A program made the translations under genes and the position numbers. From a virus: DNA of 64,000 bases. This document shows positions 8,296 to 16,202 of this stretch, piece by piece (within the stretch, counting starts at the first letter, position 1; every line of letters begins with the position of its first letter). The notes below the pieces were generated by a model that did no database searches, was not told the origin of the DNA, and saw nothing but the letters and a program-made list of their open reading frames with translations. The stretch covers positions 1-64,000 of IMG/VR virus record IMGVR_UViG_3300010885_081999. The stretch is one strand, 5' to 3'.

Positions 8296-8973
8296 ATGAA
8301 GAAGTTCGTAGCATTGATGTGTCTGGCTTTCTTTGGGTCGGTAACATGTAGTGGCCAGCATCCAACAGAAAGTCCCAAGTACGGTAAGAAGGCGATGGTC
8401 GAGAGGCTGCAGAAGACGACTGTGGCGCTCGTCTTGCCTGACGACGAAGGAGGACTTCACGCTTACTGCAGCGGCGTCTGGGTCGGACCAAACACGGTCC
8501 TCACGGCGAAGCATTGCATAGAAGACCGACCCATAGTGGGGTACGAGACGCTTGGCGACACTCATGACAAGATCCCGAAGTTGGGTGTCGTCGTCGCTGT
8601 CGAAGAAGACAACGACCTTGCTCTGCTGAAAGTCGACCCAAAGACGATGCCTGAACATCCCGTCGCATTGCTCGGTGAGGAAGTATGGACGGGAGAACAC
8701 GTCAACATCGTAGGACACACAACGGGGTACTGGTGGACATACATCGAAGGTGTCGTGTCGTCCTCCGAGCTTCATGAGATGGTCAGCAAGGGAAGACGTC
8801 CTTACGCAATGCAGGTCTCTTCACCTGCATGGTTCGGAAACAGCGGAGGAGGAGCCTTTGACGATGAGGGTAAGCTCATTGGAATCAGCTCGTGGATCTC
8901 AGTGAAGGCACCAAACGTGTCGTTCTTCGTGCATCGAAGCATGATCAAGGACTTTCTCGAGAAGTATCGCTGA
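8296..8973 (+). CDS. Secreted trypsin-like serine protease
   Basis: 225 residues with a signal peptide (M-K-K-F-V-A-L-M-C-L-A-F-F-G-S-V-T-C). All three catalytic motifs of the chymotrypsin fold are present: T-A-K-H-C (His), D-N-D-L-A-L-L (Asp) and G-N-S-G-G-G (Ser with oxyanion glycines). The Cys at the end of the signal may allow lipidation, although V-T-C is a poor lipobox. An AGGAGG Shine-Dalgarno lies 6 nt before ATG 8296. Exported proteases are rare in phages; it could cleave envelope or extracellular proteins. Its 3' end overlaps the convergent gene at 8945 by 29 nt. Confidence 0.85.
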   Translation: MKKFVALMCLAFFGSVTCSGQHPTESPKYGKKAMVERLQKTTVALVLPDDEGGLHAYCSGVWVGPNTVLTAKHCIEDRPIVGYETLGDTHDKIPKLGVVVAVEEDNDLALLKVDPKTMPEHPVALLGEEVWTGEHVNIVGHTTGYWWTYIEGVVSSSELHEMVSKGRRPYAMQVSSPAWFGNSGGGAFDDEGKLIGISSWISVKAPNVSFFVHRSMIKDFLEKYR

Positions 8974-9301
8974 CCTTCTTTTCCTTGAGGGACTTCTTCA
9001 CCACGATTCCGTACTTGTCGAGTCCCACGGGACTGAAGACGAACCACTGACCTCGAGTCTCATCGAACGTGTGGACATTTTCACCTTCGATCGAAGTCAC
9101 TGTACACAGTGATTTCTGCATCCTGCCGTCACGGAGACGGACGACCACGAGCTCGTCGCCTACGGATCCGATAAACTTTTCGTCTTGGACGGCATCAGGA
9201 AGAGCATCCAAGTTCCATTTGGAATTGACCTTCTTTGCCTTCGGCGCGTCTGACTCAGGCTTCTCTTTCTTCTTGTCTTTGAGAGGCTTTCTAGCAACCA
9301 T
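8945..9301 (-). CDS. Hypothetical protein with Lys-rich N-terminus
   Basis: 118 residues. The first 28 are almost all Lys/Glu/Ala/Pro, then a compact beta-rich domain (D-E-L-V-V-V-R-L-R-D and V-T-S-I-E-G) of SH3/KOW-like appearance that could bind nucleic acid. GGAGGAG precedes the ATG. The start lies within the 3' end of the glycosylase gene (11-nt overlap). No family assigned. Confidence 0.6.
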   Translation of the reverse strand: MVARKPLKDKKKEKPESDAPKAKKVNSKWNLDALPDAVQDEKFIGSVGDELVVVRLRDGRMQKSLCTVTSIEGENVHTFDETRGQWFVFSPVGLDKYGIVVKKSLKEKKVSDTSRESP

Positions 9302-9707
9302 GTCGTCTCCTCCACATGTAGTAAAGAGTCAAGGCGTGATCTTTGGGACATTCAGGCGGCATCGTGTTCTTCACGAAGATCTCCCAGGCTGCTGCAGCAT
9401 AGGGACCGATGCCAGGAAGCTCGGAAGCATGCTTCCACGTTGGTCTCAGAAAATGTTTCGACATCTCAATGATGTTTCTAGCACGCCTATTTCTGAAGCC
9501 TAAAGGCGCGATGATCGACGACAGGACATCAAAATCTGCCGCTGCCATCGATGAGGCGTCTGGGTACTTCGAGAAGAGCTTGGGAATCACTTTCTCCACG
9601 GCTCGACGGGTGGTGCAGTTCAACAACATGCATGTGACGAGAATCTTGAACTCGTCGGGCCAGAGGTCTTCTTGGATGAGACCGTAGGGCGACCTGGGAG
9701 GAATCAT
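9291..9707 (-). CDS. MBD4-like HhH-GPD DNA glycosylase
   Basis: 138 residues using the internal ATG at 9707; the upstream extension overlaps the neighbouring gene. The body closely follows the glycosylase domain of vertebrate MBD4: R-S-P-Y-x-L-x-Q-E near the start, L-L-N-C-T-T, P-L-G-F-R, the HhH turn E-L-P-G-I-G-P-Y, and P-K-D-H-A-L with the catalytic Asp equivalent. MBD4-type enzymes remove T or U opposite G, and some modified pyrimidines. Here the enzyme could repair deaminated bases or act on host or modified DNA. It sits immediately downstream of the UDP-sugar pyrophosphorylase gene. Confidence 0.75.
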   Translation of the reverse strand: MIPPRSPYGLIQEDLWPDEFKILVTCMLLNCTTRRAVEKVIPKLFSKYPDASSMAAADFDVLSSIIAPLGFRNRRARNIIEMSKHFLRPTWKHASELPGIGPYAAAAWEIFVKNTMPPECPKDHALTLYYMWRRRHGC

Positions 9708-9709
9708 GA

Positions 9710-10765
9710 TCAACTCCTGTTGAAGATCTTTGCGATTTTTTCGAGGTCTGCCTGGGTCTTCACGGGAACGTAGCGAGACGATCTCGGGACTGCGAGGAAG
9801 AGCGTCTTGAAATTTGACGTGAGTTCCTGGAGGAGCCGCTCGTATTGAACGAGGAGCTGGCCTGCGACGTTCTTCTTCACGCGATGCCACGACCATCTGA
9901 TCGCATTGAAATCGATGTCGGTGTTGAACACCATGGAGTTGGTACTGAGCCAGCCGAACTCGTCGACGTTGGTCTCAGGCGAGAGCCTGAATTGCTCCAC
10001 GATCTGCTCGAAACCGAGATGACTGCAGAGGACGCCTCCCGTGTCGTTCACGGTCCTCTCGACCACCTCACAAGTTACGGGCCTTCCTCCCACGATGTGC
10101 TGGCCTACGACTCCCGGATCCATCGTCGCATACACGTTGTCCACGTTGACGACGACGACTCTTTTCCCGCCTGACGAGACGAAATCGTCGTACAAGCCGC
10201 TGTTCTTCAGGGCAGGGATCACGTCACCGTGACCGCAAGGATGCAAGTCAGGCTGGCCATCGACGAAGTGGAGTCGATTGTCAGGCGTGAGCCTGAAGGA
10301 CTCGTATTGAGTGAAGACCTTGACGTGCTGTCCTCCGACTGCATTGAGGTGTGTCCGAATCTCGGCCTCGTTGCCGGGAGACGCCATGACCCACACGTTC
10401 TTCGCAGGTCCTGCCTGCAGCAGCTTCAGGCTCAAGAGGGACGTCGAAGTGCCTGGAAGTCGCAGGAAACCCTTGGATGTTCCGATTCGGGTACCACTGC
10501 CGCCCGCGAGGATGCAGTATGCCGTGGAACCGTCCTTGATGGCCTCGTTGCCTAGGCGATACGTGTCCTGGGACGCGTCCTCCAGTCTGCATGATGGCAC
10601 GGAAGGGTCTGGGATGTCGACAGAATAATCGACGGGTTTGACGAGGAGGTTCATCAGGTCGTGCGTCCCGAGGCCACCGAATCGATTTACCCTCTCAAGG
10701 GTCTCTAGAGGAAGACTCTCGAGTTGCTGCTGAAGTGTCACCAAGAAACCCGGAGTGCTTCTCAT
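9710..10765 (-). CDS. UDP-sugar pyrophosphorylase (UDPGP family)
   Basis: 351 residues. The nucleotidyltransferase signature L-A-G-G-S-G-T-R-I-G-T-S-K-G lies near residue 82, followed by the family features G-H-G-D and V-V-V-N-V-D-N. Eukaryote-like UDPGP enzymes make UDP-glucose or UDP-GlcNAc from UTP and the sugar 1-phosphate. With three epimerases elsewhere, it suggests the phage makes its own nucleotide sugar. TATAAT ends 7 nt before ATG 10765 with no Shine-Dalgarno; ATG 10771 would begin inside the -10 spacing, so 10765 is preferred. Confidence 0.8.
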   Translation of the reverse strand: MRSTPGFLVTLQQQLESLPLETLERVNRFGGLGTHDLMNLLVKPVDYSVDIPDPSVPSCRLEDASQDTYRLGNEAIKDGSTAYCILAGGSGTRIGTSKGFLRLPGTSTSLLSLKLLQAGPAKNVWVMASPGNEAEIRTHLNAVGGQHVKVFTQYESFRLTPDNRLHFVDGQPDLHPCGHGDVIPALKNSGLYDDFVSSGGKRVVVVNVDNVYATMDPGVVGQHIVGGRPVTCEVVERTVNDTGGVLCSHLGFEQIVEQFRLSPETNVDEFGWLSTNSMVFNTDIDFNAIRWSWHRVKKNVAGQLLVQYERLLQELTSNFKTLFLAVPRSSRYVPVKTQADLEKIAKIFNRS

Positions 10766-10810
10766 GACCATGATTATAGGATGCCTCTTTCGATAAGTTC
10801 AATCGTCTGT

Positions 10811-11329
10811 CTATCTTGTGATCTTGCGTGACTCAGACAGAGCCTCGCCGTGGAGCGACTCGAGCATCTCCCTGAAGTAGTCTCCGAAAGAAGACCCGAG
10901 GAGCACGTCGCGAGTTTCCCAGCTCGGAACTCCCTCGTGTGACGGCTTAAGCTTGCCGTGATAGGACGTCACCTTGAATGTCGTGACGAGCTTGCCGTTG
11001 CTCACACGGGTGAACACGGGAAACAGCTCGTCTGCCTTGATGCCCGTCTCCTCCCAGAGCTCACGAGCTGCGGCTTCGAGGGGATCCTCCCCGTGTTCGA
11101 CGCCGCCGCCGGGCATGTTGAGGTCCGTCGCGTCGCCGAAGCGGGTGACAGCGAGGACCTTGTCGCCCTTCGTCACATAGACGACTGCGGCCTTGGGAAT
11201 CGAATCGAGACGCTGCTTTTCGGCCTGCGCTTCGGCCTCGACGTCACCGAGGAGCGACGTCCTGTTGCCTCTGACTGCGGCGTCACCTCTCAGGTTGCCG
11301 GGTGCGGTTGCCCTCAGGGTGGAGGCCAT
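10811..11329 (-). CDS. Nudix hydrolase
   Basis: 172 residues from ATG 11329, which has GAGGTGAGAGG upstream; a longer frame to 11401 overlaps the previous gene. The Nudix box is G-x5-E-x5-A-A-R-E-L-x-E-E-T-G-I, seen as G-G-V-E-H-G-E-D-P through A-A-R-E-L-W-E-E-T-G-I. Nudix enzymes hydrolyse nucleoside diphosphate-linked compounds (oxidised dNTPs, NADH, nucleotide sugars, capped RNA). The 40 residues before the domain are basic and unassigned. Substrate unknown. Confidence 0.85.
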   Translation of the reverse strand: MASTLRATAPGNLRGDAAVRGNRTSLLGDVEAEAQAEKQRLDSIPKAAVVYVTKGDKVLAVTRFGDATDLNMPGGGVEHGEDPLEAAARELWEETGIKADELFPVFTRVSNGKLVTTFKVTSYHGKLKPSHEGVPSWETRDVLLGSSFGDYFREMLESLHGEALSESRKITR

Positions 11330-11360
11330 GCTGTAATCGCCTCTCACCTCTGTGACGTGT

Positions 11361-11777
11361 TCAGATCGACTTGAGGTCCTCTTCGTCTTCAGCTTCTTCA
11401 CGCTTTCGAATCTCCTTCTCGATCGTCCTGATCTCTGGCGAGAACTTTGCAGACAGTGCCTTCTTCGTCAACGACTTTGCCTTTTCGATGTCTCCCTTTG
11501 CACGGGCAGCGATCTTGGGCATCTTGATCCGTGCGAATTTGACGATCTTTTCCTTGGTTTCGTCGGGAAAGTCTATGTCGTAATACAGTTCCATGTCCTC
11601 GATCCACTCCGAAGAGAGGTCGTCTGCAGGACCCGTTCCAGTGAAGAAAGACTTCAGCTTGTCGAGGAAGCCTCGCTTCTTCGTCTTCTTCTCTTCGCTT
11701 TCTTTTTCGTTGCCACGCCAGTAGAACTCCTCGTTGAGGACGGACTTGACGTACTCTTTCAGCAGTCTGTCGTTCAT
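11361..11777 (-). CDS. Tagged hypothetical protein, charged helical
   Basis: 138 residues rich in Lys/Glu. The N-terminus M-N-D-R-L-L-K-E-Y-V-K-S-V-L-N-E-E-F is one of the recurrent amphipathic leaders, with an L-N-E site that would suit a T4-like prohead protease. The rest is predicted helical. It directly follows the metallopeptidase-like gene (1-nt gap). Probably virion-associated; no family recognised. Confidence 0.65.
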   Translation of the reverse strand: MNDRLLKEYVKSVLNEEFYWRGNEKESEEKKTKKRGFLDKLKSFFTGTGPADDLSSEWIEDMELYYDIDFPDETKEKIVKFARIKMPKIAARAKGDIEKAKSLTKKALSAKFSPEIRTIEKEIRKREEAEDEEDLKSI

Positions 11778-11778
11778 G

Positions 11779-12249
11779 TCAGGCCTTCTTCGCTTCCTTG
11801 AGCTTCTTTATGGTTCCGACGACGTCGATGACTTGACCGGCGGCTCGACGGGCATCGATCTCGAAGGGACTGTCATAATAGGGATCGCTTCCAGGGCAAC
11901 CCAGCTTTATCGCGATGTAGCTGAGAGCATACACGATGGGCTGGAACACACCGAGCCTCATGCACTGTTGGACGTGGCGTAGTTCATGGGTCACGAGGGC
12001 CGACTTCTCGTCGGGCGTCGCGTTGAGAACTACGACGTTTCCGATGGTGTGTCCTCCCCATGCCTTCCATGCGGAGTTGAGCCAAGCAGGCGACTTGTCA
12101 CGGAGGACCTGCCACACCATTGCGTCGCCTATCACACCGTGCCACCTGTACCACCCGACCAGCGTGAACAAACCTGCATAGGCAAGACCAGGAAGCGTCA
12201 CAGGAGATGCCCATGCATAACCCAAGATTTTTTTGACTTTGTCCCACAT
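11779..12249 (-). CDS. Membrane protein with an HExxH motif
   Basis: 156 residues. Residues about 13-30 form a hydrophobic segment (V-T-L-P-G-L-A-Y-A-G-L-F-T-L-V-G), followed by T-H-E-L-R-H-V-Q-Q with a zinc-metallopeptidase H-E-x-x-H, and a second hydrophobic stretch. The H-E-x-x-H-V-Q-Q context is typical of small metallopeptidase-like domains near secretion and toxin systems. A possible role is envelope processing. GGAGG lies 8 nt before the start, and an ATAGTTA promoter on the minus strand at 12303-12309 gives a transcript leader of about 50 nt. Confidence 0.6.
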   Translation of the reverse strand: MWDKVKKILGYAWASPVTLPGLAYAGLFTLVGWYRWHGVIGDAMVWQVLRDKSPAWLNSAWKAWGGHTIGNVVVLNATPDEKSALVTHELRHVQQCMRLGVFQPIVYALSYIAIKLGCPGSDPYYDSPFEIDARRAAGQVIDVVGTIKKLKEAKKA

Positions 12250-12302
12250 GACAGTGTCCTCCGCGAGGCAAATATGATCGAAGTGCCCTCAGGCGTTCTC
12301 AA

Positions 12303-12309
12303 TAACTAT
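12303..12309 (-). promoter_or_regulatory. ATAGTTA promoter for the 12249 operon
   Basis: On the minus strand ATAGTTA lies 53 nt before ATG 12249 and is back to back with the plus-strand ATATTTA at 12321, forming a divergent promoter pair. Confidence 0.5.
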
Positions 12310-12320
12310 GCAGATTCCGC

Positions 12321-12327
12321 ATATTTA
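12321..12327 (+). promoter_or_regulatory. ATATTTA element, near-leaderless start
   Basis: ATATTTA ends 5 nt before ATG 12333 and there is no Shine-Dalgarno. If this is the -10, transcription starts at or next to the start codon. Confidence 0.5.
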
Positions 12328-12332
12328 GAAGC

Positions 12333-12944
12333 ATGAAGATCACCGAGAGCAAACTCCGAGTCATCGTCAGAGAAGAGTATCTCAAGAATTCTGAGGCGGC
12401 AGGATTCACTCCCAACCTCACGGAGGGCATGAGATGGCACCTGACCGAATCAGTTCCGTTCGATAGACCAGTATACCGTGCAGGAACGGAAAAGTACTTC
12501 ACTTTGATCAGGGAGGCACGCAACCTCTACGGCTCCGGAGACTACACACCGATGAGCGACTTCGAGAGAGACCTGCTGGAATCTGACCTCGGTGAGTACG
12601 ACATGTTCGAGGGTGCGATGGTTCCTCTCGACTTTCCGTTCCGCGAAGGTGACCTCACGGAGGCGAAATACAAGGGCAAGGAAGTCGAACTCGGCAAGCC
12701 GAAGCACGGCGAGGGCGGCAAGGCCTACGTCTACGTCAGGGACCCAAAGTCAGGCAACGTGAAGAAGGTGAAGTTCGGTTCGTCGATGCCCGATGCGATG
12801 GGCGACTCAGACGCCGCGAGGAAGAGGCGCAAGTCGTTCGGTGATCGTCACGACTGTGCCAACAAGAAGGACAGGACGAAGCCGGGCTATTGGGCATGCA
12901 GGGCCACCAAGTTCTTCGGTAGGGACATACCCGGTTGGTGGTGA
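12333..12944 (+). CDS. Tagged hypothetical protein with basic Cys-containing C-terminus
   Basis: 203 residues. The leader M-K-I-T-E-S-K-L-R-V-I-V-R-E-E-Y belongs to the shared MKIT...REE tag family. The C-terminal 50 residues are strongly basic with D-C-A-N-K-K-D-R-T-K-P-G-Y-W-A-C and end in G-W-W, possibly a small nucleic-acid- or metal-binding domain. Probably a packaged or structural protein. The next gene starts at its stop. Confidence 0.65.
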   Translation: MKITESKLRVIVREEYLKNSEAAGFTPNLTEGMRWHLTESVPFDRPVYRAGTEKYFTLIREARNLYGSGDYTPMSDFERDLLESDLGEYDMFEGAMVPLDFPFREGDLTEAKYKGKEVELGKPKHGEGGKAYVYVRDPKSGNVKKVKFGSSMPDAMGDSDAARKRRKSFGDRHDCANKKDRTKPGYWACRATKFFGRDIPGWW

Positions 12945-13216
12945 AGTTTCCGTTCGACGAAGAGACTCTCGAGAGCGGTTCGAGACTCCGAACTTTCTCA
13001 AGTGACTCTGCGCTAGAAGAACTGGTTTGGCACAGGGATGCCGACGACAGACTTGTGCGAGTCATCAAGTCGCAGGGCTGGTACATTCAGTTCGAAGATG
13101 AGCTGCCGAGAGAGATGCGGCCTGGTGACGTCTTCTTCATTCCGAAGGAGACGTGGCACCGTGTGATCCGCAAGAGTGACAGCCCACTCGTCGTCGAAAT
13201 CGAAAGTCAGTCGTAA
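12941..13216 (+). CDS. Small cupin protein
   Basis: About 91 residues from the GTG at 12941, which overlaps the previous stop (GTGA). The sequence W-H-R-D-A-D-D-R, then P-G-D-V-F-F-I-P-K-E-T-W-H-R-V is a minimal cupin barrel with metal-ligand-like His. Similar tiny cupins occur in marine phages, without known function. Translationally coupled to the tagged gene upstream. Converges on the gene ending at 13207. Confidence 0.65.
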   Translation: MKFPFDEETLESGSRLRTFSSDSALEELVWHRDADDRLVRVIKSQGWYIQFEDELPREMRPGDVFFIPKETWHRVIRKSDSPLVVEIESQS

Positions 13217-13884
13217 TACGACGTCGCCGGTCGGCGCTTCTGCGGAGCGATCTTTCTCGCGCCGTGGTCGAACATCCACTGCGCGAGCTCGGGAAGGCCT
13301 GCCACGCCCGTTCCCCTGAGGTCAGTCGCCATGATGACGCCTGTGATTCCGCGACCTGCGGGGTCGTAGTTGAATGCGATGCTGTCCTTGCGGAGTCGAA
13401 TGGAGAACGCCTTCACGGAGTTGAGAGACGGCGTGCCGTAGGTGGTCACTCTGCCCAGCATCTTGAGGATCTTCTCGTCCTTCTTCGTGAGATTCTCTCC
13501 ACCGTCGACCTGCTTGATCTTCGCGAGAGCGGCCTTATGAGCCCATGCAGTGCCACCGGCACGAGAATCGTACTCAGGGACGCGGACGAGCTCGCCAGGA
13601 GCGAAGGTGGACGTCATGTCTGCGGCCCAGATCCACACTCCCGGACTACCTGGCTTGGGTCCTGCGCCGGGCTCCCACGACATGTCGTCTGGAAAGTCTG
13701 CGAGGTCTCCTGCGTCTTCGATCTCGTCGAAGAAGACTTCTTCACCGCCGTACTCGGGTTCTTCGACCGAGACGTACACGTCGCCTTCTTGAGGCATGGC
13801 ACCAGGGTTTCCCGCTGTGGCTTCGGTTACGCGAGCGACTTCTTCTTTGATGATGCGTCGAAGGTGATCGATGGAGATTCTCAT
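13207..13884 (-). CDS. Tagged hypothetical protein (MRISIDHLRRIIKEE leader)
   Basis: 225 residues. The first 16 form the classic shared leader ending in I-I-K-E-E. It is followed by an Ala/Thr linker, an acidic region (residues about 30-60), and a globular domain with no family I recognise. No Shine-Dalgarno is present; ATAGTTA ends 6 nt before the start. Probably virion-packaged and trimmed after I-K-E. Confidence 0.7.
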   Translation of the reverse strand: MRISIDHLRRIIKEEVARVTEATAGNPGAMPQEGDVYVSVEEPEYGGEEVFFDEIEDAGDLADFPDDMSWEPGAGPKPGSPGVWIWAADMTSTFAPGELVRVPEYDSRAGGTAWAHKAALAKIKQVDGGENLTKKDEKILKMLGRVTTYGTPSLNSVKAFSIRLRKDSIAFNYDPAGRGITGVIMATDLRGTGVAGLPELAQWMFDHGARKIAPQKRRPATSYYD

Positions 13885-13890
13885 GGCGTT

Positions 13891-13897
13891 TAACTAT
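13891..13897 (-). promoter_or_regulatory. ATAGTTA element before a tagged gene
   Basis: Minus-strand ATAGTTA separated by 6 nt from ATG 13884, with no Shine-Dalgarno. Confidence 0.5.
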
Positions 13898-14733
13898 CAC
13901 ACTCCCCACAGCTTGTCGAAGGTGCCCACGAACTTTTGCCATGTACCGTCCTTCACGATCGACGCGAACTCGAACTGGGAGAACCTCGACTTGACGGTGT
14001 CCCAGTCCTTGGCGGGAGTCGACGACGTCATGTCTGCGGCCTCGTCGCGAGACCACTCGACGAACTGAATGAGGTCCATGTTCCTCGTGAAGATCGCCTC
14101 GCGGTCACCTTGCAGGAGGTAGTCCTTGAACTCGTCGGTTCCCACGGCCTCCGCGAGCTTGGCGGCCGTCTTGTCACCACAGCCAGGAATGCCTGGGATG
14201 TTGTCGGTGGCGTCGCCGCGGAGGGCCTTCCACACGACGTAGGGATAGTTCTCGGGTGCCTTGACGAACTCCTTGCGGACAGGATTGTAGAGACGCATGT
14301 TGGGATTCGTCTCGAGCAGTTGGATGAAGTCTGAATCGGAGGACGCCACGACCCAGTCGATGGCCGACGACGACGAGCGGACGAGGTTTGCGATCGTGTC
14401 GTCGGCCTCGTGTCGGGGATGCCGCACGACGGAGACGGGGAAGTGATTGACCAGAAGCTCCTTGATGATGTCGACCTGTCGAAAGAATTTCGCCATCTCG
14501 GCGGCACGTGGGTCGTCCGCTGCCACCACACGGTTCGCCTTGTACTCGCCCATCAGTTCGTGACGTGCCTGTGGCCGGCCTTCGAGGGCGACGTAGACGC
14601 GTGTCGGCTTGAACTGTTCGACGAGAGCACGAAATCCGCGAAAGAAGTTGAAGACGACGGGATGATCCCCTGCGAGGAAGCCGCTGCGTGCACGATGTGC
14701 TGCGTTCATGAAGTCGAGGGCGAGGATTGTCAT
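13897..14733 (-). CDS. 5'-3' exonuclease / flap endonuclease family
   Basis: 278 residues from the internal ATG at 14733. The PIN-like FEN layout is clear: A-L-D-F-M-N with the first Asp, the arch region Y-K-A-N-R, H-E-A-D-D and S-S-D-S-D-F clusters of metal-binding acids, and the helix-hairpin G-I-P-G-C-G-D-K-T-A. Such enzymes remove RNA primers and flaps during phage replication. A second member lies at 62606-63583. TATAGT stands exactly 6 nt before the ATG, with a -35-like TTGCAA 18 nt upstream and no Shine-Dalgarno, so the mRNA is probably leaderless. Confidence 0.85.
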   Translation of the reverse strand: MTILALDFMNAAHRARSGFLAGDHPVVFNFFRGFRALVEQFKPTRVYVALEGRPQARHELMGEYKANRVVAADDPRAAEMAKFFRQVDIIKELLVNHFPVSVVRHPRHEADDTIANLVRSSSSAIDWVVASSDSDFIQLLETNPNMRLYNPVRKEFVKAPENYPYVVWKALRGDATDNIPGIPGCGDKTAAKLAEAVGTDEFKDYLLQGDREAIFTRNMDLIQFVEWSRDEAADMTSSTPAKDWDTVKSRFSQFEFASIVKDGTWQKFVGTFDKLWGV

Positions 14734-14739
14734 GAGTCT

Positions 14740-14745
14740 ACTATA
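14740..14745 (-). promoter_or_regulatory. -10 hexamer TATAGT, leaderless start
   Basis: Minus-strand TATAGT, 6 nt, then ATG 14733. A -35-like TTGCAA lies 18 nt upstream. Confidence 0.55.
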
Positions 14746-14805
14746 CCACCGATCCGGTTGACTTTGCAAAGTTGACGGTCTACTTGTCCTGCGTAGGTCC
14801 AGAGA

Positions 14806-15807
14806 TCACAGTGTTTTCGATTGATTCTGGAACCAGACGCGGGCGTGATTCATGCATGCCTTGTACGCCTCTTTGGCGTCGAGCTTCGAGGCCTCGAGTT
14901 CCGCCGAAGTCTCCTTCAGCAGGTCGGAGTTGATCCACTTGAGAAATGCTCCCATGTCGCGCACGTCGTAGAGTGCACCCGACCCGACAGCAGCGGCATG
15001 TGCAGCTCCCTGCTCAAGCCTCGGTGTGGTGACCACGAGGTCCACGAACTCCACGAGAGCCTCCACAGACGTGGCGCTCACCTGCACAGGCTTCGTGCGT
15101 GCCACGGTGTTGTGCTTCTCGCCCTTCGCCTTGAACACGAGGTTCTTGAACGTGGAATACGAGTCGCCGCGCCCCACGGGATACAGGACCAAACCCTCTC
15201 CCACACCTTCGACGCCGAATTCATCTGCAACCCACGGGTCCCTGTTCTCCACGTCGGACACCCTCACATTGATCTTGTCGACGACGTCTTGAAGACGTGA
15301 CCCGGTCGACAGCCAGTCGACGGCATACTCTTCCCCGCCGTTGAACCACGGGATGACGCGGACTTCGGGGATGCCCTCCACGAGGGCGGTGAGGAACGCA
15401 GGATCGAAGCCGATGCCGTCGATCTCAGGTGCTCGCATGCCGAACACCGCGAAAACCTTTCCCGGAATCTTGCTGACTGCGACGCCCTTCTGGATCCCGG
15501 GACCGCACCACTCCCCGAACACGACGATGGTGAAGTTACGCGCCAGACGAGCGAAGTCGGACTCGTGTCGTGCGACCCAGCGGGCGAAACCTGCGTTGTC
15601 GTTGTCTGGGGTGATCACAGACGTGCGAGAGAGTGCCGTGACGGTGCCGTCCGGATCGATCCTCACACCTGCGTTCGTGCCGTGGAGCTTCACTTTCGCA
15701 CGATACGTCACCGCGGAGGAGTCACCCAGGACGTGGGGAGACTTCTCGAGTTGACGTCTCAGCGAGTGGAAGTTCTCGATCTCGGTCCAGGAAATGTGTT
15801 CCTTCAT
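14806..15807 (-). CDS. RNA ligase, T4 Rnl2-like
   Basis: 333 residues. Nucleotidyltransferase motif I is K-L-H-G-T-N with the adenylated Lys, motif III-like V-F-G-E-W, motif IV G-E-G-L-V-L and motif V F-K-A-K-G-E-K. This order and the K-x-x-G-T-N form identify the Rnl2 family, which seals nicked double-stranded RNA, for example tRNA cleaved by host defences. The extra C-terminal helical region is ligase-specific. It follows a small Cys-rich gene and lies near the polymerase X gene. Confidence 0.88.
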   Translation of the reverse strand: MKEHISWTEIENFHSLRRQLEKSPHVLGDSSAVTYRAKVKLHGTNAGVRIDPDGTVTALSRTSVITPDNDNAGFARWVARHESDFARLARNFTIVVFGEWCGPGIQKGVAVSKIPGKVFAVFGMRAPEIDGIGFDPAFLTALVEGIPEVRVIPWFNGGEEYAVDWLSTGSRLQDVVDKINVRVSDVENRDPWVADEFGVEGVGEGLVLYPVGRGDSYSTFKNLVFKAKGEKHNTVARTKPVQVSATSVEALVEFVDLVVTTPRLEQGAAHAAAVGSGALYDVRDMGAFLKWINSDLLKETSAELEASKLDAKEAYKACMNHARVWFQNQSKTL

Positions 15808-15817
15808 GTCTCTGATC

Positions 15818-15991
15818 CTACTCCTCTGATACGACGATCTTCAGGTCTGCTTCGTCGGGCGCGCCCTTGTAGGGGCAGTTCCGACACCTGTGGTTGCAGC
15901 AATAACCCCTGCGGAGGAGGAAGTCGCGTGTGAGCACGACCTTGCCGTCCTCGAGGGTGTAGTCTATTTGGAGTTCAAGTCTTCCGCGCAT
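15818..15991 (-). CDS. Small Cys-rich protein, DUF5522-like
   Basis: 57 residues. The C-terminal half reads L-L-R-R-G-Y-C-C-N-H-R-C-R-N-C-P-Y, the four-Cys signature of a small conserved bacterial family (DUF5522 type), probably binding zinc or an iron-sulphur cluster. The match between start, stop and motif makes this a real gene despite its size. CATATT sits exactly 6 nt before ATG with no Shine-Dalgarno. The RNA ligase gene starts 11 nt after its stop. Confidence 0.75.
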   Translation of the reverse strand: MRGRLELQIDYTLEDGKVVLTRDFLLRRGYCCNHRCRNCPYKGAPDEADLKIVVSEE

Positions 15992-15997
15992 GTGTCA

Positions 15998-16003
15998 AAT
16001 ATG
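15998..16003 (-). promoter_or_regulatory. -10-like CATATT, leaderless start
   Basis: Minus-strand CATATT, 6 nt, then ATG 15991; no Shine-Dalgarno. Confidence 0.4.
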
Positions 16004-16016
16004 CGCGTCTCTCCCG

Positions 16017-16202
16017 TCACGACGTGACTTCGTCGTCGTCGAAAGTGAAGACGTCACAGACGTCACCCATGATGGCGTTGACGACTTCCACCTCGACGGC
16101 CTCGGGCGTGGGGTTGTCCACGTGCTTGTGTGCGCGGTTCCACCCGCGGCGGAATCCCTCCTCGACTGCACGCTGCAAGATCACATACGACTTTGCCTTC
16201 AT
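16017..16202 (-). CDS. Small hypothetical protein, acidic
   Basis: 61 residues from ATG 16202, which overlaps the polymerase X stop (ATGA). It opens with a basic helix (V-I-L-Q-R-A-V-E-E-G-F-R-R-G-W) and ends acidic (F-D-D-D-E). No family recognised. The longer upstream frame is not needed. Confidence 0.55.
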   Translation of the reverse strand: MKAKSYVILQRAVEEGFRRGWNRAHKHVDNPTPEAVEVEVVNAIMGDVCDVFTFDDDEVTS

